6,628 nucleotides of DNA from an uncultured Collinsella sp. (GTDB lineage: Bacteria > Actinomycetota > Coriobacteriia > Coriobacteriales > Coriobacteriaceae): NCBI GenBank assembly GCA_902465115.1, contig CABQMC010000083.1, forward strand, positions 1 through 6,628, written 5' to 3'. The notes under the pieces are model-generated. The model had not been told where the DNA came from and made no database searches. It saw only the letters and a program-made list of their open reading frames with translations. This document shows positions 4,846 through 6,628 of this stretch, one piece after another. Numbering within the stretch: the first letter of the stretch is position 1; each line of letters opens with the position of its first letter. The translations under genes were made by a program, and so were the position numbers.

Positions 4846-5763
4846 ATGCATTCTCCCCAACAGTGCGATGAGCAGCGCCAGCCGGTATGCAGCCGTCGCA
4901 TCTTTTTGGGAAGCGCTCTCGTTGCGAGCGCTTCTATCGTCGCCGGCGCACTTGCCGGTTGCCAGCGCCCCTCCACGCTGGAAGTAGTTCAGCCCACGAC
5001 GGGCGGCGGTCGCGACGACCTGTCCGATTCCGTGATCGGCAAGGACAAGATCCGTATCGGCATGGAGGCGGCCTACGCCCCGTACAACTGGCAGGTCTCC
5101 GAAGCCAGCGAGTACACCATCCCCATCGACAACGTGCAGGGTGCCTATGCCGACGGCTACGACGTGCAGATCGCCAAGATCGTCTGCAAGGCCCTCGGCG
5201 GCGAGCCCGTTGCCGTCAAACAGAGCTTCTCGGGCCTTATCGACTCGCTCAACAACGACCTCATCATCGCCGGCATGAGCGCCACGCCCGAGCGTGAGGA
5301 GTCGGTCGGCTTCTCCGACCCGTACTTTATTGGCTACTTTGGCCTGTTCGTAAAAGAGGGCTCGCCCTACCAAAACGCGACCAAGCTCAGCGACTTTAGC
5401 GGCGCTACGGTGCTCGGCCAAAAGGACACCATGCTCGATACCGTCATCGACGAGATCCCGGGTGTTGTCCACAAGAACCCGGTCGATTCGGTTCCCACGG
5501 TGTTTTCGAACCTGCTGCAGGGCACGTGCGACGCCGTGACCTACAACACCGAGAATGAGAAGGGCTATATGGCCCAAAACCCGGGTATCGTCCCCATTCA
5601 TTTTGCCGAGGGCGAGGGCTTTAAGCAGGAGGTCGCGGCAAACGTCGGCTGCCGCAAGGGCTCGGACAAGCTCCTTAAGCTCATCGACAAGACACTCAAG
5701 GGCATTAGCCAAGAGGAGCGCGACCAAATGTGGGACGCGTGCCTCGACCGTCAGCCGGCATAG
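4846..5763 (+). CDS. Amino-acid ABC transporter substrate-binding lipoprotein (SBP_bac_3 type)
   Basis: This 305-residue protein captures a polar or charged amino acid outside the cell and delivers it to the permease encoded next. The signal region has SRRIFLG (16-22), a twin-arginine-like motif, then a hydrophobic stretch ending in the lipobox LAGC with Cys39 as lipidation site. A Ser/Thr/Gly-rich linker follows. The family-3 binding fold spans about 66-300: IRIGMEAAYAPYNW (69-82), GYDVQIAKIV (104-113), the signature GMSATPEREESVGFSDPY (143-160), and the C-terminal lobe with LLQGTCDAV (223-231). The start at 4846 has GGGAAGG 6 nt upstream. A CTG at 4792 behind GGAGG is in frame and would add 18 residues, but it would move the signal far from the N-terminus. 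The stop is 9 nt before the permease start and overlaps its ribosome binding site, so the two are coupled. Exact substrate (arginine, lysine, glutamine, cystine) cannot be read from the sequence. Confidence 0.94.
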   Translation: MHSPQQCDEQRQPVCSRRIFLGSALVASASIVAGALAGCQRPSTLEVVQPTTGGGRDDLSDSVIGKDKIRIGMEAAYAPYNWQVSEASEYTIPIDNVQGAYADGYDVQIAKIVCKALGGEPVAVKQSFSGLIDSLNNDLIIAGMSATPEREESVGFSDPYFIGYFGLFVKEGSPYQNATKLSDFSGATVLGQKDTMLDTVIDEIPGVVHKNPVDSVPTVFSNLLQGTCDAVTYNTENEKGYMAQNPGIVPIHFAEGEGFKQEVAANVGCRKGSDKLLKLIDKTLKGISQEERDQMWDACLDRQPA

Positions 5764-5772
5764 GGAGGCAGC

Positions 5773-6628
5773 ATGAAAACCATCAATCGTCTGGCCTCCT
5801 TTATCAAGGCCGACCACCGTTATGTGTACCTGGGCACGAGCGTTATCGCGGCGCTCGGCCTGGCGTTTAGCCAGCGCAACCCCACACCGCTGAGCTTCTT
5901 GGCTCCCACGGGCGTGTTTCAAGATTGCCTTTGGGCAATCCTGTGGGCGTGGCTCGTCGTGTCGGCGGCGGCGCTGGTCACCAAGCTTATGCACTGGAGC
6001 GACTATCGCGAAAAGTCGCCGTTCGCATCCGAGCGTTTCCGTCGTGGAGCACGTTTAGGCAGCTACGTCGTGGTCGCCATCGCGGCAGTTTTCTTTATCG
6101 ACCGCTGCGTCATGTCGTTTATCGACCTGGTGCAGGTGAGCATTGTCTCGGATTCCAACCCCAGCGACTTTTTGTCGAGCCTGGTCTACATGACCTACAA
6201 GAGCGGCGACTTCTTCATTCGCGGTATCGAGATCACCATCGCGCTTGCCACCTTCGGCACCGTCATCGCATTCTTCCTGGCACTGCTCTTTGTGTTCCTG
6301 CGTATTCAGACCTTCGACCGCGTGGATAACGATCTGGTGCGCTTCTTTAAGAGTATCGGCCGCGGCTTTGCGACCATCTACTCCACCATCGTGCGCGGCA
6401 CGCCCATGATGGTCCAGGGCCTGCTCATCTATTACGCGGGCTTCACCGTTTTGCGCGGCATGGGCTTCGAGACCGCTCAGGCCAACCAGATTTGGAGCAC
6501 CTTCACCGCCGGCCTCGTTACCATCTCGCTCAACTCCACCGCCTACATGATGGAGGTCCTGCGCGGCGGCATCGAGTCCATCGATCCCGGCCAGGCCGAG
6601 GCGGCGCGCTCGCTGGGCCTTTCGCAGT
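5773..6628 (+). CDS. Amino-acid ABC transporter permease with N-terminal membrane extension (3' end outside window)
   Basis: The frame is open from ATG 5773 to the window end, giving 285 residues without a stop. GGGAGG lies 4 nt upstream and overlaps the stop of the binding-protein gene. The HisM/GlnP-type permease core begins at about residue 147: FFIRGIEITIALATFGTVIA (147-166), then STIVRGTPMMVQGLLIYY (204-221) and the ABC-ATPase contact loop (EAA loop) at about 262-285, ending IDPGQAEAARSLGLS. Usual family members start close to the first of these segments. Here about 145 residues precede it, with likely extra membrane helices at about 18-33, 52-71 and 96-118 and a basic loop between the last two. 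The extension could be a subclass trait or a fused accessory domain. The protein imports amino acids with the lipoprotein encoded before it; the ATPase gene is expected downstream. Confidence 0.92.
   Translation, partial: MKTINRLASFIKADHRYVYLGTSVIAALGLAFSQRNPTPLSFLAPTGVFQDCLWAILWAWLVVSAAALVTKLMHWSDYREKSPFASERFRRGARLGSYVVVAIAAVFFIDRCVMSFIDLVQVSIVSDSNPSDFLSSLVYMTYKSGDFFIRGIEITIALATFGTVIAFFLALLFVFLRIQTFDRVDNDLVRFFKSIGRGFATIYSTIVRGTPMMVQGLLIYYAGFTVLRGMGFETAQANQIWSTFTAGLVTISLNSTAYMMEVLRGGIESIDPGQAEAARSLGLSQ

Noticed and set aside
4807..5994. 395-residue minus-strand open frame
   Set aside because: It is antisense to the binding-protein and permease genes, which have clear family motifs. Its low-complexity Arg/Leu/Val/Asp-rich composition is that of a GC-rich shadow frame.
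1..6628. CRISPR array, tRNA/rRNA, transposase, prophage or defence genes
   Set aside because: I saw no regularly spaced repeats, RNA gene hallmarks, integrase or transposase motifs, or defence-domain signatures on either strand.

Overview
The window is high-GC bacterial DNA with dense, short-spaced genes, TTG/ATG starts preceded by purine-rich ribosome binding sites, and strong G/C third-position bias. The protein types and the palindromic intergenic elements suggest an actinobacterium of the class Coriobacteriia, possibly Collinsella or a relative. That assignment rests on general recognition of style and is not proven by a marker gene.

Layout, left to right. (1) Plus strand, 1-531: the 3' end of a pyridoxal/pyridoxamine kinase gene overlaps by 8 nt a small Cys/His-rich protein gene of the TIGR04076 type. 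(2) A hairpin terminator at 577-646 separates these from a convergent minus-strand pair: a 12-TM MFS efflux-type transporter (1183-2430) followed 51 nt downstream by a low-molecular-weight protein tyrosine phosphatase (685-1131). (3) 2431-2691 is a divergent intergenic region with a 13-bp palindrome and two consecutive long hairpins that are not needed as terminators there. (4) Plus strand, 2692-3561: an unrecognised single-pass membrane protein with a very acidic cytoplasmic half. (5) Plus strand, 3675-4568: a LacX-type aldose 1-epimerase-like enzyme, closed by a textbook terminator at 4624-4665. (6) 4672-4727 is a second hairpin with perfect 20-bp arms, directly after the terminator, then an AT-rich promoter/operator zone containing a 12-bp tandem repeat. 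(7) Plus strand, 4846-6628: an amino-acid ABC importer operon, with a lipoprotein binding protein carrying a Tat-like signal, then a permease with an unusual N-terminal membrane extension that runs off the window. The cognate ATPase is presumably beyond the end.

Most of the window is ordinary housekeeping and transport content. The genes do not form one pathway: vitamin B6 salvage, a phosphatase/efflux pair, sugar mutarotation and amino-acid uptake are independent neighbours. I see no defence system, CRISPR array, prophage, transposase, tRNA or rRNA. The most unusual material is the intergenic palindromes (2488-2520, 2541-2605, 4672-4727), the uncharacterised acidic membrane protein and the extended permease.
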